This document shows positions 26,200 to 34,709 of a DNA stretch of 64,000 bases, one piece after another. The notes below the pieces were generated by a model that was not told where the DNA came from, ran no database searches, and saw only the letters and a list, made by a program, of their open reading frames with translations. The position numbers and the translations under genes were made by a program. Within the stretch, counting starts at the first letter, position 1, and the number at the start of each line of letters is the position of its first letter. The stretch lies in contig JADJOJ010000010.1 of the NCBI GenBank assembly GCA_016713825.1, forward strand, positions 62,001 to 126,000. Reading direction: 5' to 3'. Origin of the DNA: Candidatus Leptofilum gracile (GTDB taxonomy: Bacteria; Chloroflexota; Anaerolineae; Promineifilales; Promineifilaceae).

Positions 26200-26745
26200 A
26201 TGAGACGACGCACGATTTCTGTTTTTGGCAGCTCTGCGCCGCAGCCGGGGAGCGCGGCTTTTGCCGAGGCGCGGCTGGTGGGCCAGCTGCTGGCGCAGGC
26301 GGGGTTTGCGGTGGCCACGGGTGGCTATTCGGGGACGATGACGGCCGTTTCCCAGGGCGCAGCCGAAGCAGGCGGGCACGTCATCGGCGTGACCTGTGAC
26401 CAGATTGAGCAGTTTCGGCCGTTTGGGCCTAATCGCTGGGTGCAGGAGGAGATTCGCTATGCCACGCTGCGCGAGCGGCTGCTGCATCTGGTGACAAAAA
26501 GCGACGGTATGATTGTGCTGCCCGGCGGCATCGGCACGCTGTCTGAAATGACGCTGGCGTGGAGCTTTTTGCAGGTGGGCGAGGTGGCGGCGCAGCCGCT
26601 GGTGCTGTTGGGGGATTTGTGGCGGCAAACTGTGGAAGCGTTTTATTCGGCTGAATACGTGCGCGAGAAGGATATGGCGCTGCTGTTTTTTGCGGATGAG
26701 GCGGAAACGGCCGTAAACCACATCGTCAATTATTTTCAAACGTAG
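26200..26745 (+). CDS. LOG-family / TIGR00725-like nucleotide-binding protein
   Basis: A 181-residue Rossmann-like protein. I use the ATG at 26200 (AAAGGA upstream); upstream codons belong to a hairpin. GGYSGTM and the signature PGGIGTLSE place it in the lysine-decarboxylase-like LOG superfamily. Members hydrolyse cytokinin or nucleoside 5'-monophosphates to release the base; many bacterial members remain untested. There is no membrane segment. Confidence 0.87.
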   Translation: MRRRTISVFGSSAPQPGSAAFAEARLVGQLLAQAGFAVATGGYSGTMTAVSQGAAEAGGHVIGVTCDQIEQFRPFGPNRWVQEEIRYATLRERLLHLVTKSDGMIVLPGGIGTLSEMTLAWSFLQVGEVAAQPLVLLGDLWRQTVEAFYSAEYVREKDMALLFFADEAETAVNHIVNYFQT

Positions 26746-26751
26746 GAGGAA

Positions 26752-26808
26752 GAGATTGGAGATTGGAGATTGCGGCGTTGAATCTCCAATCTCCAATCTC
26801 TAATTTCC
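26752..26808. repeat. Intergenic hairpin, AATCTCC family (copy 2)
   Basis: Tandem GGAGATT words followed by tandem AATCTCC words with a GC-rich loop. It fills the gap between the LOG gene and the isopentenyl phosphate kinase gene. Confidence 0.8.
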
Positions 26809-26812
26809 CAAA

Positions 26813-27616
26813 ATGGATACTATTTTTCTTAAACTCGGCGGATCGCTGATTACAGACAAAACGCAGGTGGAAACGGTGCGGGCGGATGTGCTGGCTCGCT
26901 TGGCGGCAGAAATTGCCCAGGCGCGGCAGGAAAATCCGGCGCTGCGGCTGGTTTTGGGGCACGGCAGCGGCTCGTTTGGGCACGTGGCCGGGGCTAAACA
27001 CGGCACGCGCCAGGGGGTGCGGAACGCCGCTGGCTGGCGCGGCTTTGCCGAGGTGAGCGATGCGGCGGCGCGGCTGAACCGGCAGGTGCTGGCGGCGCTG
27101 CTGGCTGCGGACGTGGCGGCGGTGAGTTTGTCGCCGTCGGCGTCGGTGGGGTGTGTGGACGGCCGTATCCAAACCATCGCCACGCAGCCCGTGCAGGCGG
27201 CGCTGGCTGCGGGGATCGTGCCCGTGGTGTACGGCGATGTGGCCTTTGATGCGGTGCGGGGCGGCACGATTGTGTCTACGGAAGAGGTGATGATGGCGCT
27301 GGCAGGGGAGATACGGCCGTCTTGGCTGCTGCTGGCGGGGGAAACCACCGGCGTTTACGATCAGTCTGGGCAGGTGATTGCGGCGATTAGCCGGGCCAAC
27401 TATGCCGAAATCGAGGCGGCCCTCGGTGGCTCGCGCGGCACAGACGTGACGGGCGGGATGGCCAGCAAGGTGCAGGGCATGTTGGCCCTGGTGGCTCGGT
27501 TTCCGCAGCTATCGATTCGTATTTTTTCGGGATTGGTGCCGGGTAATTTGGGGCAAACGCTGCTAAATCCGGCGCAGGCGGGGGGTACGTTGATCGGTAA
27601 TTGGGTAATTGAGTAA
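26813..27616 (+). CDS. Isopentenyl phosphate kinase
   Basis: A 267-residue amino-acid-kinase-fold protein. LKLGGSLITDK is the phosphate-binding start, and GHGSGSFGH carries the diagnostic catalytic histidine (His57) of isopentenyl phosphate kinases. GGMASKVQ near residue 220 is the C-terminal ATP-site motif. The enzyme phosphorylates isopentenyl phosphate to isopentenyl diphosphate, the last step of the alternative mevalonate route known from archaea and some Chloroflexota. No other isoprenoid gene is in the window. The final residues (GNWVIE) and the TAA come from a TAATTGGG repeat. Confidence 0.9.
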   Translation: MDTIFLKLGGSLITDKTQVETVRADVLARLAAEIAQARQENPALRLVLGHGSGSFGHVAGAKHGTRQGVRNAAGWRGFAEVSDAAARLNRQVLAALLAADVAAVSLSPSASVGCVDGRIQTIATQPVQAALAAGIVPVVYGDVAFDAVRGGTIVSTEEVMMALAGEIRPSWLLLAGETTGVYDQSGQVIAAISRANYAEIEAALGGSRGTDVTGGMASKVQGMLALVARFPQLSIRIFSGLVPGNLGQTLLNPAQAGGTLIGNWVIE

Positions 27617-27637
27617 TTACCCAATTACCAATTACTA
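27594..27637. repeat. Intergenic hairpin, TAATTGGGTAATTGAG family (copy 1)
   Basis: GGTAATTGGGTAATT pairs with AATTACCCAATTACC. It overlaps the last codons and stop of the kinase gene. A second copy is at 47871. Confidence 0.8.
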
Positions 27638-27640
27638 ACT

Positions 27641-27742
27641 GATGTTACGCAATCACTCTGGAAAAGATTTCAAAAGTCTTCAAGGCAATTCGTTCATCAC
27701 CAGAGAGAAATTAGACTTTTGAAATCTACACTGCGTAACATG
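27641..27742. repeat. Intergenic nested inverted repeat, GATTTCAAAAGTCTT family (copy 1)
   Basis: The inner arms AGATTTCAAAAGTCT and AGACTTTTGAAATCT are exact. The outer arms ATGTTACGCA and TGCGTAACAT are also exact. It lies between convergent genes. A second copy of the inner arms is at 43059. Confidence 0.8.
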
Positions 27743-27747
27743 AGTTA

Positions 27748-29202
27748 CTAAGAAAAATGGGTGTTGCTGTCTAGCTCGCCCGGGGGGATGAGCTTGAGGG
27801 GGATCTGGTCGCCAGCGGGGATGCCGGGCTGGTAAACCACCTGCGAGGCTCCGATGAGCGCGTCCCAAACGTCGCCCATCGTGTCGGCCAGGATGACCGG
27901 TTTGCCCAGCTGGTTGGCGATGTCTTGTGGCGAGATGTCGTCCAGGGCGATGCGGTCGGGGTGGTCGAACATGACGCGGGGCAGCAGGATGCGGTCGCCG
28001 AGCTGTGTGGTTTGCAGCTGCGCCAGCACGTCGGCCCCCATGAGCAGCCCGGCGGTGGTGATGGTGCCGCCCAGCTTCTCATTTTTGATCTCGCGAACGG
28101 TGAGGTTGGCTCCGGTGAGGGCTTGGAACTGAACGGCCGTTTCCCGCAAAATTGGCGCGAATAAAGCCCCGGTTACCAGGGTGAGAGATTGGAGATTGGA
28201 GATTGGAGATTGGTCGGCGTTGGTTAATCTCCAATCTCCAATCTCCTTCTTCACCGCTTCCCACTCATCCAAAAAGTGCCGCACCATGCCCAGGCCATTT
28301 TCGTGCAGCTCCTGGCCGTCGTAGGCGTCCAGTTGTGGCACCGTGCGGTCGGTGACCAGATACCATTCGTCGGTGGGGTAGACAAAGCGCACGCCAAACT
28401 GTTCCAGGAATTTAGCTTGCAACGACTCGACATAATGTAGGGTAACGGCCGCTTCTGCCTTCGTGTGGGTGCGCATCTGGTATTTGTGCTGCTTGGTCAG
28501 CCCCACCGGCACCACGCTGACGGATTGCACCGTGGGCCACAGCTCCGCCAAATCGGCGATGGAGCGTTCCAGCCAGGCACCATCGTTCACCTCTGGCGTG
28601 ACGACGATTTGGGTATGCACCTCGATGCCCCGCTCGCCCAGCCAGCGGATTTGCTCCAGGATGTCTGGCGCGGTTTTGTTGCGCAGGTAGCGGCGGCGCG
28701 CTTCCCAATCGGTGACGTGCACGGAGACGTAAAGCGGCGACAGGCGCATCTGCTCGATGCGCCACCAGTCGTGCTCGTTCAGGTTGGTGAGGGTGACGTA
28801 ATGGCCAAAGAGGAAGCTGTACCGGTAATCGTCATCTTTTATGTAAAGTGTGCGGCGGAAGCGGGGGGCCATTTGCAGCACAAAGCAAAATTCGCACAAA
28901 TTGTTGCAGCGGCGAATGTCCGTATCGAAGGTGGGATGGGCAAATTCCAGGCCGAGCGGCTGGTTGTAGCGGCGTTTGGCTGGCAGGGTGAGCATCGCGC
29001 CATTGCGCCGCACTGTAAGCGTGAGCGCCTCTTCGGCAGCGTAAAACTGCACGTCGATGACGTCCTCTACCGGACTGTCGTTGATGGCCAGTAGTTCATC
29101 CCCGGTTTGCAGCCCTGCTTTGGCGGCCGCGCTGCCCGGTTCGATGGCCACAATCTGGCCGCCGGTGTAGGTTGTGAGGTCTATTTCTTGAAAAAGAGGC
29201 AT
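27748..29202 (-). CDS. PDZ - radical-SAM-like DUF512 protein with in-frame repeat insertion
   Basis: A 484-residue protein. Residues 1-70 are PDZ-like (AAAKAGLQTGDELLAIN). Cys99, Cys103 and Cys106 in RRCNNLCEFCF give the CX3CX2C iron-sulfur motif of radical-SAM enzymes, followed by a DUF512 domain. The family often lies near cmk or der genes, and cmk is immediately upstream here; its biochemical role is unknown. Residues about 319-340 (from KEIGDWRLTN to ISNLQS) are encoded exactly by a copy of the AATCTCC intergenic hairpin, inserted without breaking the frame. The start lies against a repeat, so no ribosome site is visible. Confidence 0.88.
   Translation of the reverse strand: MPLFQEIDLTTYTGGQIVAIEPGSAAAKAGLQTGDELLAINDSPVEDVIDVQFYAAEEALTLTVRRNGAMLTLPAKRRYNQPLGLEFAHPTFDTDIRRCNNLCEFCFVLQMAPRFRRTLYIKDDDYRYSFLFGHYVTLTNLNEHDWWRIEQMRLSPLYVSVHVTDWEARRRYLRNKTAPDILEQIRWLGERGIEVHTQIVVTPEVNDGAWLERSIADLAELWPTVQSVSVVPVGLTKQHKYQMRTHTKAEAAVTLHYVESLQAKFLEQFGVRFVYPTDEWYLVTDRTVPQLDAYDGQELHENGLGMVRHFLDEWEAVKKEIGDWRLTNADQSPISNLQSLTLVTGALFAPILRETAVQFQALTGANLTVREIKNEKLGGTITTAGLLMGADVLAQLQTTQLGDRILLPRVMFDHPDRIALDDISPQDIANQLGKPVILADTMGDVWDALIGASQVVYQPGIPAGDQIPLKLIPPGELDSNTHFS
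28183..28246. repeat. AATCTCC hairpin (copy 3) inside a coding sequence
   Basis: Four GGAGATT-type words, a loop, then three AATCTCC words, the same structure as intergenic copies. It lies wholly inside the DUF512 gene, adding about 21 codons in frame. Confidence 0.85.
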
Positions 29203-29205
29203 TGT

Positions 29206-29313
29206 TCCGTAATCCGTAATCCGTAATCCGTAATCCGTGGTCGGTTATCCGTAAACGGTAAACCGATTACCGTTCACCGAATACCGATTACCGATTACCG
29301 TTCACCGTTCACC
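29206..29313. repeat. Intergenic repeat, ATTACCG/CCGTAAT family (copy 2)
   Basis: Four CCGTAAT units, then GGTAAACCGATTACCG and CACCGTTCACCG words forming several possible stems. The 3' part encodes the cmk C-terminus (EPVNGER) and stop on the minus strand. Confidence 0.8.
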
Positions 29314-30011
29314 GGCTCCTGGATCATCTGCAAGATGGCATTCACAATGGCGGCGGGCGGCTGGTCTGTGCTGTCGATGAGGATGGCATCGGTGGCGGGG
29401 CGCAGGGGGGAGTGTTGGCGGTTGCTGTCGATTTGGTCGCGGCGCTGCACGTCGGCCAGGATGGCGTCGTAGCTGGCGGTGTGGCCCTGGTCGGAGCGGT
29501 CGCGGGTGCGGCGGCGGGCGCGCTCCTCGGCGCTGGCGGTGATGTACAGCTTCAGGGGCGCATCGGGCATCACCACCGTGCCGATATCGCGCCCCACCAT
29601 GACGACGGCCCCGCGTTGGCCAAAGGCGCGTTGGCGCCTGACCATCTCTTGCCGCACGCCCAGGTAGCTGGAAACCTGGGAGACGTTGGCATCGATGGCG
29701 GGGGTGCGCAGTTCCCAGGTGATATCTTGCCCATTTACGTGGACGGTGTAGTGACGGCCGTCTTTTTCACCTTCGCGCACCGGAAAAATTTCCATTTGGA
29801 TGTTGTGGGCCAGGTGGGTAACGGCCGTTTCATCCCCCAAATCAATTCCCTGCTGCAACGCCGCCCAGGTGACCGCCCGGTACATGCAGCCGGTGTCCAG
29901 ATACAAATAATCCAACTGCTCTGCCAGCAGCCGCCCGACGGTTGATTTGCCAGAAGCGGCTGGGCCGTCGATGGCGATCATGGCGATGGGTTCTGTGTTT
30001 CTGTGTGCCAA
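29295..30011 (-). CDS. cmk: Cytidylate kinase
   Basis: A 238-residue NMP kinase that converts CMP and dCMP to diphosphates. P-loop GPAASGKST is near the N-terminus, with YLDTGCMYRA, then VVMVGRDIGTVV and ARRRTRDRSDQG. I use the TTG at 30011 because GAGGA sits eight bases upstream; the ATG at 29981 has no ribosome site but begins directly at the P-loop strand. Gene order scpB-rluB-cmk is the common bacterial arrangement. The tail EPVNGER and stop are supplied by a dispersed repeat. Confidence 0.95.
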   Translation of the reverse strand: MAHRNTEPIAMIAIDGPAASGKSTVGRLLAEQLDYLYLDTGCMYRAVTWAALQQGIDLGDETAVTHLAHNIQMEIFPVREGEKDGRHYTVHVNGQDITWELRTPAIDANVSQVSSYLGVRQEMVRRQRAFGQRGAVVMVGRDIGTVVMPDAPLKLYITASAEERARRRTRDRSDQGHTASYDAILADVQRRDQIDSNRQHSPLRPATDAILIDSTDQPPAAIVNAILQMIQEPVNGER

Positions 30012-30031
30012 TACGTGTTCCTCAAAATGTG

Positions 30032-30107
30032 CCCTCTCCCCAGCCCTCTCCCGGTGGGAGAGGGGGCCAAGTTCCCTCCCCCGTCGGGGGAGGGCTAGGG
30101 AGGGGGC
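30032..30107. repeat. GC-rich double hairpin (CCCTCTCCC type)
   Basis: CCCTCTCCCGGTGGGAGAGGG and CCCTCCCCCGTCGGGGGAGGG form two adjacent near-perfect stems, with shared AGCCCTC/GAGGGCT words. It sits between rluB and cmk in the same transcription unit. Confidence 0.8.
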
Positions 30108-30110
30108 AGT

Positions 30111-30992
30111 TTAACGTTTGTTTTTCGATCCGCTTCTGCCCCCAGAACGGCCGTCCTTTTTGCGGGAGCCAGTCTGGGGCCGATTGGTTGGTTTGGCGCT
30201 GCCGGGCTTTTTGCCGGGGCGATTGGCTGGTTTGTTGCCGGGCTTGCGATACGGCCGTTTCGGTTTTACCGAAGCCACAATCTCTTTGAGCGCCGCAACC
30301 TCTTTGTCTGTCAGGTGCCGCCAGTCGCCTGGTTTCAGGCTGCCCAGGGTGAGCGGGCCAATTTTTTCGCGCACCAGCTGGGTGACGGGGAAGCCGAGCA
30401 TGTTGGCCAGGCGGCGAATTTGCCGCTTGCGCCCTTCGCGCATCACAATTTCCAGCCGGGTAAACGAGACGTCTTGCTGGATGACGGTGATTTGGGCGGG
30501 GATGGTTTTACGGCCGTCCAGGTACATCCCTTCGCGCCATTTTTCTAGCGCTTCATTGCTAATCCGCCCTTCCACAATCACTTTGTACGTTTTTTCGTGG
30601 CCGTAGCGGGGATGGGTGAGCTTGTGGGCCAGGTCGCCATCGTTGGTCATGAGGATGAGGCCGGTGCTTTGCTTGTCCAGGCGGCCCACCGGGTAAAGGT
30701 GGCCGGGTAGGGGAATCAAATCGCGCACGGTGGTGCGGCCCTCTTCCAGCTCATCGTCCAGCGAGGAGATGACGCCTTTGGGCTTGTTCAGGGCGACGTA
30801 GATCGCTTCGGTTTGTTGGGGTTTGATCGGCTGCCCGTTGACGATAATTGTGTCGGTGGCGGGATCTGCTTTTTGGCCCAGCGTGGCGGTACGGCCGTTT
30901 ACCGAAACCCGACCTTTCTCGATCAGCTTTTCACACTCGCGCCGGGAGCCAATTCCGGCCTGGGCCATTAGTTTTTGGATTCTTTCTTCCAT
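30111..30992 (-). CDS. rluB: Ribosomal large subunit pseudouridine synthase B-type
   Basis: A 293-residue RluB/RsuA-family enzyme. An S4 RNA-binding domain (1-60, with SRRECEKLIEKGRVSVNG) is followed by the catalytic domain, with Asp106 in GRLDKQSTGL and GRKRQIRR later. It isomerises a uridine in 23S rRNA helix 89 in the reference family. A long Arg/Lys/Pro/Gly-rich tail (about 245-293) probably adds RNA affinity. It lies downstream of scpB, separated by an AATCTCC hairpin. Confidence 0.93.
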   Translation of the reverse strand: MEERIQKLMAQAGIGSRRECEKLIEKGRVSVNGRTATLGQKADPATDTIIVNGQPIKPQQTEAIYVALNKPKGVISSLDDELEEGRTTVRDLIPLPGHLYPVGRLDKQSTGLILMTNDGDLAHKLTHPRYGHEKTYKVIVEGRISNEALEKWREGMYLDGRKTIPAQITVIQQDVSFTRLEIVMREGRKRQIRRLANMLGFPVTQLVREKIGPLTLGSLKPGDWRHLTDKEVAALKEIVASVKPKRPYRKPGNKPANRPGKKPGSAKPTNRPQTGSRKKDGRSGGRSGSKNKR

Positions 30993-31000
30993 TTTTTAAT

Positions 31001-31070
31001 GGGAGATTGGAGATCGGAGATTAGAGATTGCTAGGCTTGCCAATCTCCAATCTCTAATCTCCAATCTCCT
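31001..31070. repeat. AATCTCC hairpin (copy 4) overlapping the scpB end
   Basis: GGAGATTGGAGATCGGAG pairs with the tandem AATCTCC arm. On the minus strand the arm encodes the last residues of ScpB (EIGD) and its TAG stop. Confidence 0.8.
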
Positions 31071-31617
31071 CTTCTTCCTCGTCTATTACTTCTTCTAATT
31101 CCGGCAGTTCTGCCACGCTGGTGAGGCCAAAATGTTGTAGGAATTCCGGGGTGCTGCCGTAGAGAATCGGCCGTCCTGGCGTTTCCATGCGCCCCACTTC
31201 CTCGATGAGCCCCTTGCTGAGCAGCGTGCGCAGCGAGCCGTCGGAGTTGACACCGCGAATCTGGTCAATCTGCGGCCGGGTGATCGGCTGCATGTAAGCG
31301 ATGATGGCCAGCACTTCCAGCGCCGCCTGGCTGAGCCGGGTTGTTAGTTCCAGCCCCAAAAAGCGCTCAATCACGTCGCTGGATTCTGGCGCGGTGGTGA
31401 GCTGCACATCGTTGCCGCTCCATTGCAGGCGCAGGCCGCGCGGGGTGTACTCCTCCGCCAGGGAAGCGAGCAGATTTTGCACGACGGCGGGTGTGGTTTC
31501 CAGCGCTTTGGCCAGGCGGCCAATCGAAACGGGGCCGCTGGCGACGAACAAAATGCTTTCCAGCAGCGCCGTCAAATTAACGGTTTCATTTTGGGTTGAA
31601 TCGGTTGTTTCCATCAT
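31054..31617 (-). CDS. scpB: Segregation and condensation protein B
   Basis: A 187-residue kleisin-associated protein with the two winged helices of ScpB (LLESILFVASGPVS and VLAIIAYMQPITRPQIDQIRG, then PGRPILYGSTPEFL). With ScpA and SMC it condenses and helps segregate the chromosome. I take the ATG at 31617; the open frame extends upstream to 31743, but that part is not ScpB-like. No scpA is in the window. The acidic tail ends in EIGD followed by TAG, both provided by an AATCTCC repeat. Confidence 0.93.
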   Translation of the reverse strand: MMETTDSTQNETVNLTALLESILFVASGPVSIGRLAKALETTPAVVQNLLASLAEEYTPRGLRLQWSGNDVQLTTAPESSDVIERFLGLELTTRLSQAALEVLAIIAYMQPITRPQIDQIRGVNSDGSLRTLLSKGLIEEVGRMETPGRPILYGSTPEFLQHFGLTSVAELPELEEVIDEEEEEIGD

Positions 31618-31752
31618 TGGTAACTTGGTGGCTAACTTTGCCTTGTTGCTTATAATCACGGCTTGGGCTTTTGCTTTGGCCCAAAACGAGTGGATTATAC
31701 ACGGAAAGTGACAATCGGCAGAAAATGCGCCGATTTTGAACAAAGAAAAATA

Positions 31753-31791
31753 TCACGCAAAGAAGTTGTGTTCCTTTGCGCCTTTGCGTGA
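31753..31791. repeat. Short hairpin, TCACGCAAAG family
   Basis: TCACGCAAAG pairs with CTTTGCGTGA. It lies between the divergent scpB and M20 peptidase genes and is related to the 19654 element. Confidence 0.7.
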
Positions 31792-31850
31792 GATTGATTC
31801 AGCAATTTGTTTGAAGGCCCACGGCTGACCACAACCAAACGGAGATGAAC

Positions 31851-33233
31851 ATGTCTGACCCCATTACCTATGCCCGCGAACACCAGGCTGATTATTTGGC
31901 TGAACTGATTGATTTTTTGCGCATTCCCAGCATCAGCACGCAGCCAGAACGGACGGAAGAAACGGCCGTTGCTGCCCAATGGCTCGCCGAAAAAATGAAG
32001 CTGGCTGGCCTGGAAAACGTAGAAATCATCCCCACCCAGCGCCATCCGTTGGTGTATGCAGATTGGCTGCACGCGGGCGACGCGCCCACGGTGCTCATCT
32101 ACGGCCATTACGATGTGCAGCCCGCCGAACCGCTGGAGCTGTGGGAGTCGCCGCCGTTTGAGCCAGCGGTGCGAGACGATTTTCTGTACGCACGCGGTTC
32201 GTCCGACGACAAGGGGCAGGTGTACCTGCACGTGAAGGCGGTGGAGGCAATTTTGAAGAGCAACGGCCGTCTCCCCGTCAACGTCAAATTTATTGTGGAA
32301 GGGGAAGAAGAGAGCGGCGGTGAAAGTTTGGCGGCGTTCATTCCGCAAAACAAGGCCAAGCTGGCGGCAGACGTGGCGCTGGTGTCTGACACGGCGATGG
32401 TGAGCGCCCAGCAGCCCGCGATTGTGTACGGTCTGCGCGGCATGTGCTACGCCTTCATCGACATTACCGGGCCGAAGCGAGATTTGCATTCCGGCAGCTT
32501 TGGCGGCGGCATCAACAATCCGTTGAACGTGCTGGGGCACATTATTGCCCGGCTGAAGGATATGGACGGCCGTATTCTCATCCCCGGCTTTTATGATGCG
32601 GTACGGCCGTTAACCGAGCCGGAGCGCGACATCCTGGCCCAATTCCCGCTGGACGAAGCCGCCTGGCTGGCCGAAACCGGCGCGCCAGAGCCGTGGGGCG
32701 ATCCCGACTACACGCTGGTAGAGCGGCTGGGGGCGCGGCCCACGCTGGACGTGCACGGCATCATCGGCGGCTACACGGGGCCGGGCGGCAAGACGGTGCT
32801 GCCCTCCACGGTACACGCCAAGTTGAGCATGCGTTTGGTGCCCGATCAGGAGCCGGAGGAAATCGGCCGTTTGCTCAAGGCGTACATCGCCGAGCTAACG
32901 CCACCCAGCGTGACGGTTGAAGTAACGGTAGGTCACGGCGCACCCGCCAGCATCACCGACTTCAACATTCCGGCGATGCAGGCAGCGGCCAAGGCATACG
33001 CCACAGCGTTTGGCAAAGAGCCGGTGTTCATGCGCGAGGGTGGCTCGATTCCGGTGGTGTCGCAGTTCCAAAGCGTGCTGGGGCTGGAGACGGTGCTGAT
33101 GGGCTTTGGCCTGCCCGGCGACCAGATTCATGCGCCGAACGAGCGGTTTTACCTGCCCAACTTCTACCGGGGCATTGAAACCAGCATCCACTTTTTGCAG
33201 AATTTGGGGGTTAATTCTAGCCTTCAGATTTAA
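31851..33233 (+). CDS. M20-family dipeptidase
   Basis: A 460-residue zinc peptidase from ATG 31851, with GGAG at the right distance (an ATG at 31845 is an alternative). The metal and catalytic motifs are visible: LIYGHYDVQPAEP, SSDDKGQ, EGEEESGGESL with the catalytic Glu pair, VSDTAM, and the dimerisation-lid sequence GPKRDLHSGSFGG. A late REGGSIPVV completes the site. It probably hydrolyses dipeptides in the cytoplasm, as carnosinase/CNDP-like enzymes do; the substrate is not set. Confidence 0.92.
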   Translation: MSDPITYAREHQADYLAELIDFLRIPSISTQPERTEETAVAAQWLAEKMKLAGLENVEIIPTQRHPLVYADWLHAGDAPTVLIYGHYDVQPAEPLELWESPPFEPAVRDDFLYARGSSDDKGQVYLHVKAVEAILKSNGRLPVNVKFIVEGEEESGGESLAAFIPQNKAKLAADVALVSDTAMVSAQQPAIVYGLRGMCYAFIDITGPKRDLHSGSFGGGINNPLNVLGHIIARLKDMDGRILIPGFYDAVRPLTEPERDILAQFPLDEAAWLAETGAPEPWGDPDYTLVERLGARPTLDVHGIIGGYTGPGGKTVLPSTVHAKLSMRLVPDQEPEEIGRLLKAYIAELTPPSVTVEVTVGHGAPASITDFNIPAMQAAAKAYATAFGKEPVFMREGGSIPVVSQFQSVLGLETVLMGFGLPGDQIHAPNERFYLPNFYRGIETSIHFLQNLGVNSSLQI

Positions 33234-33239
33234 TGCGGA

Positions 33240-34007
33240 TTAATTTGTAAGCTCTTGAAGCTTTTCGCTATTGTTTAGTGCAATATCTGCTTCTTGAATT
33301 GTATTTGCAACTTTGATCAAGATTTCATGGCGAAGATTTCTGACGAAAAATAATCGCCAATGTTCAATATAACCAAGTAGCAGAACGATTGCACCCAGAA
33401 TAGTCCACCAACCAAGATCGAGGCTTTTGGATAGTAGAACCAAAAGTGGAATTCCAGCTAAAACTGCGTTGCCTATTACTATTTGAAGTACCGACATTCG
33501 TTCAGAGTAGGCCTTAGATTCCTGAAATATTGATAAGGCTCTTTCTCCTTCAAGTCTTTCTAAAGCCTTTTCTGGCGTTAATGCACCTATAGACATTAAA
33601 GAAGGAATCTCGTCGAGCTTTAGAACATCTTTGTTTTTGTCATAAGGTTGGCTAATCTTATTTATATAGTACCGAATTCCAGGGAGGGGACGTTTCTTGG
33701 TTGTTATTTTATAGGCCAAATCTACCAGCCCATAATGAACACTTTGAAGAAGTAAGGCTGTGAGATAGGAAACTCCAATAAATGCTATAATCTAGAACGT
33801 GCTCCAGCTTTCTCCTAACGTTTTGACAAAACACTTTAGCAACTTAGCAGAATCGCAAAAATCCCCACTTTGAGTCGGAGCGAAAAGGCTCCATACTGAC
33901 AGGAGAAATATTGAACCTGGAAGGACAAATCCAAGTAAATCTCGTAACACAAACCCTTGATACAATCTTTCTAAGGATGATGAAAGGGAGTCAATTATTT
34001 CTTTCAT
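33240..34007 (-). pseudogene. Membrane protein gene interrupted by an in-frame TAG
   Basis: Two frames (34007-33792 and onward to 33240) are in the same phase and separated only by TAG at 33792-33794, codon 72 of 256. Read through, the product has hydrophobic helices near residues 22-41, 73-90 and two around 175-215, with a charged central region. I do not recognise the family. The second part could begin at a TTG (33719). GC is low and no ACGGCCGT copy is present. A nonsense mutation (for instance from TGG), a sequencing error, or two separate small genes are all possible. Confidence 0.6.
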
Positions 34008-34028
34008 TTCAAATATTCTCGTTAGCAG

Positions 34029-34361
34029 TTATACAAATTCAACGCGATTTACCATGTCTTCTGAAGTGTACACAGCATGCATCAGGGTGAGCCAGTTGAC
34101 CCACTCGCCAATGTAATGAATATCTTGTTGGCCAAAAACCAGTCCTGCGTGTTGAAAACCGGAAGCGACCAGATGCAAAAAATCAGAATCGTGGGTGCAC
34201 AATACGCGACCTTGTTTGGTTGCTTCCTGAAGATGATTCATATCCTCGTCGCCAAGCAAACCCAAATCACGGACGGTGACGGCGTCTATTCCTCTCGATT
34301 TTAGTTGAAGGGCGACTTGAACTGGCACGTTCTCGTCAAGATAAAAGCGAAGAGTGGCCAC
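34029..34361 (-). CDS. DUF5615 PIN-like protein (putative toxin)
   Basis: A 110-residue protein with RFYLDENVP at the start, DEDMNHLQEA, and VLCTHDSDFLHL, matching the DUF5615/Mut7-C PIN-like fold with conserved acidic residues (Asp9-Glu10, Asp near 59). Such proteins pair with DUF433 antitoxin-like genes, and one overlaps here by 26 bases. RNase activity is presumed from the fold. The start is a GTG. Confidence 0.85.
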   Translation of the reverse strand: MATLRFYLDENVPVQVALQLKSRGIDAVTVRDLGLLGDEDMNHLQEATKQGRVLCTHDSDFLHLVASGFQHAGLVFGQQDIHYIGEWVNWLTLMHAVYTSEDMVNRVEFV

Positions 34362-34635
34362 CAGAAAACTGTTCCTTGGCTTGGCGTGCGTTTGTTACTT
34401 GCTGCCGGATATCTTCATCCAGTTCCGCTTTGTGCTGATAATAATAAGCAAGTGACGCATAAACTTGCGCCAATGAGATGTTGTAGTCTGTGGCAACTTC
34501 ATCGGCTGTTCGTTGGTGGAAAATGTGGGCAAAAACCAAATCGGTTACGCGCAAGCCAGTGCCAGCGACACAGGGCTTGCCCCCTCGAACGTTTGGATTT
34601 TTGGTTATGAGGTCAATGCTTTGAATCACATCCAT
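34336..34635 (-). CDS. DUF433 protein (putative antitoxin)
   Basis: A 99-residue protein from ATG 34635 (GGAGAAAG upstream). ITKNPNVRGGKPCVAGTGLRV and an HTH-like segment (RTADEVATDYNISLAQVYASL) are typical of DUF433 proteins, predicted DNA-binding antitoxins. It overlaps the DUF5615 gene, forming a compact toxin-antitoxin-like pair inside the AT-rich island. Confidence 0.88.
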   Translation of the reverse strand: MDVIQSIDLITKNPNVRGGKPCVAGTGLRVTDLVFAHIFHQRTADEVATDYNISLAQVYASLAYYYQHKAELDEDIRQQVTNARQAKEQFSGGHSSLLS

Positions 34636-34709
34636 TTCACTTTCTCCATCGCTGTCTACGTGATTTGGGGCATTATAGCATACGTGCGTAAAATTTCTGG
34701 TTACGAATC

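Noticed and set aside
28183..31070. CRISPR-like arrays from the tandem AATCTCC words
   Set aside because: Units are short and directly adjacent without unique spacers, the whole forms a hairpin, and no cas gene is present.
33792..33794. TAG read as pyrrolysine
   Set aside because: No pyrrolysine genes are in the window, the position lies in a membrane segment, and TAG ends several normal genes here.
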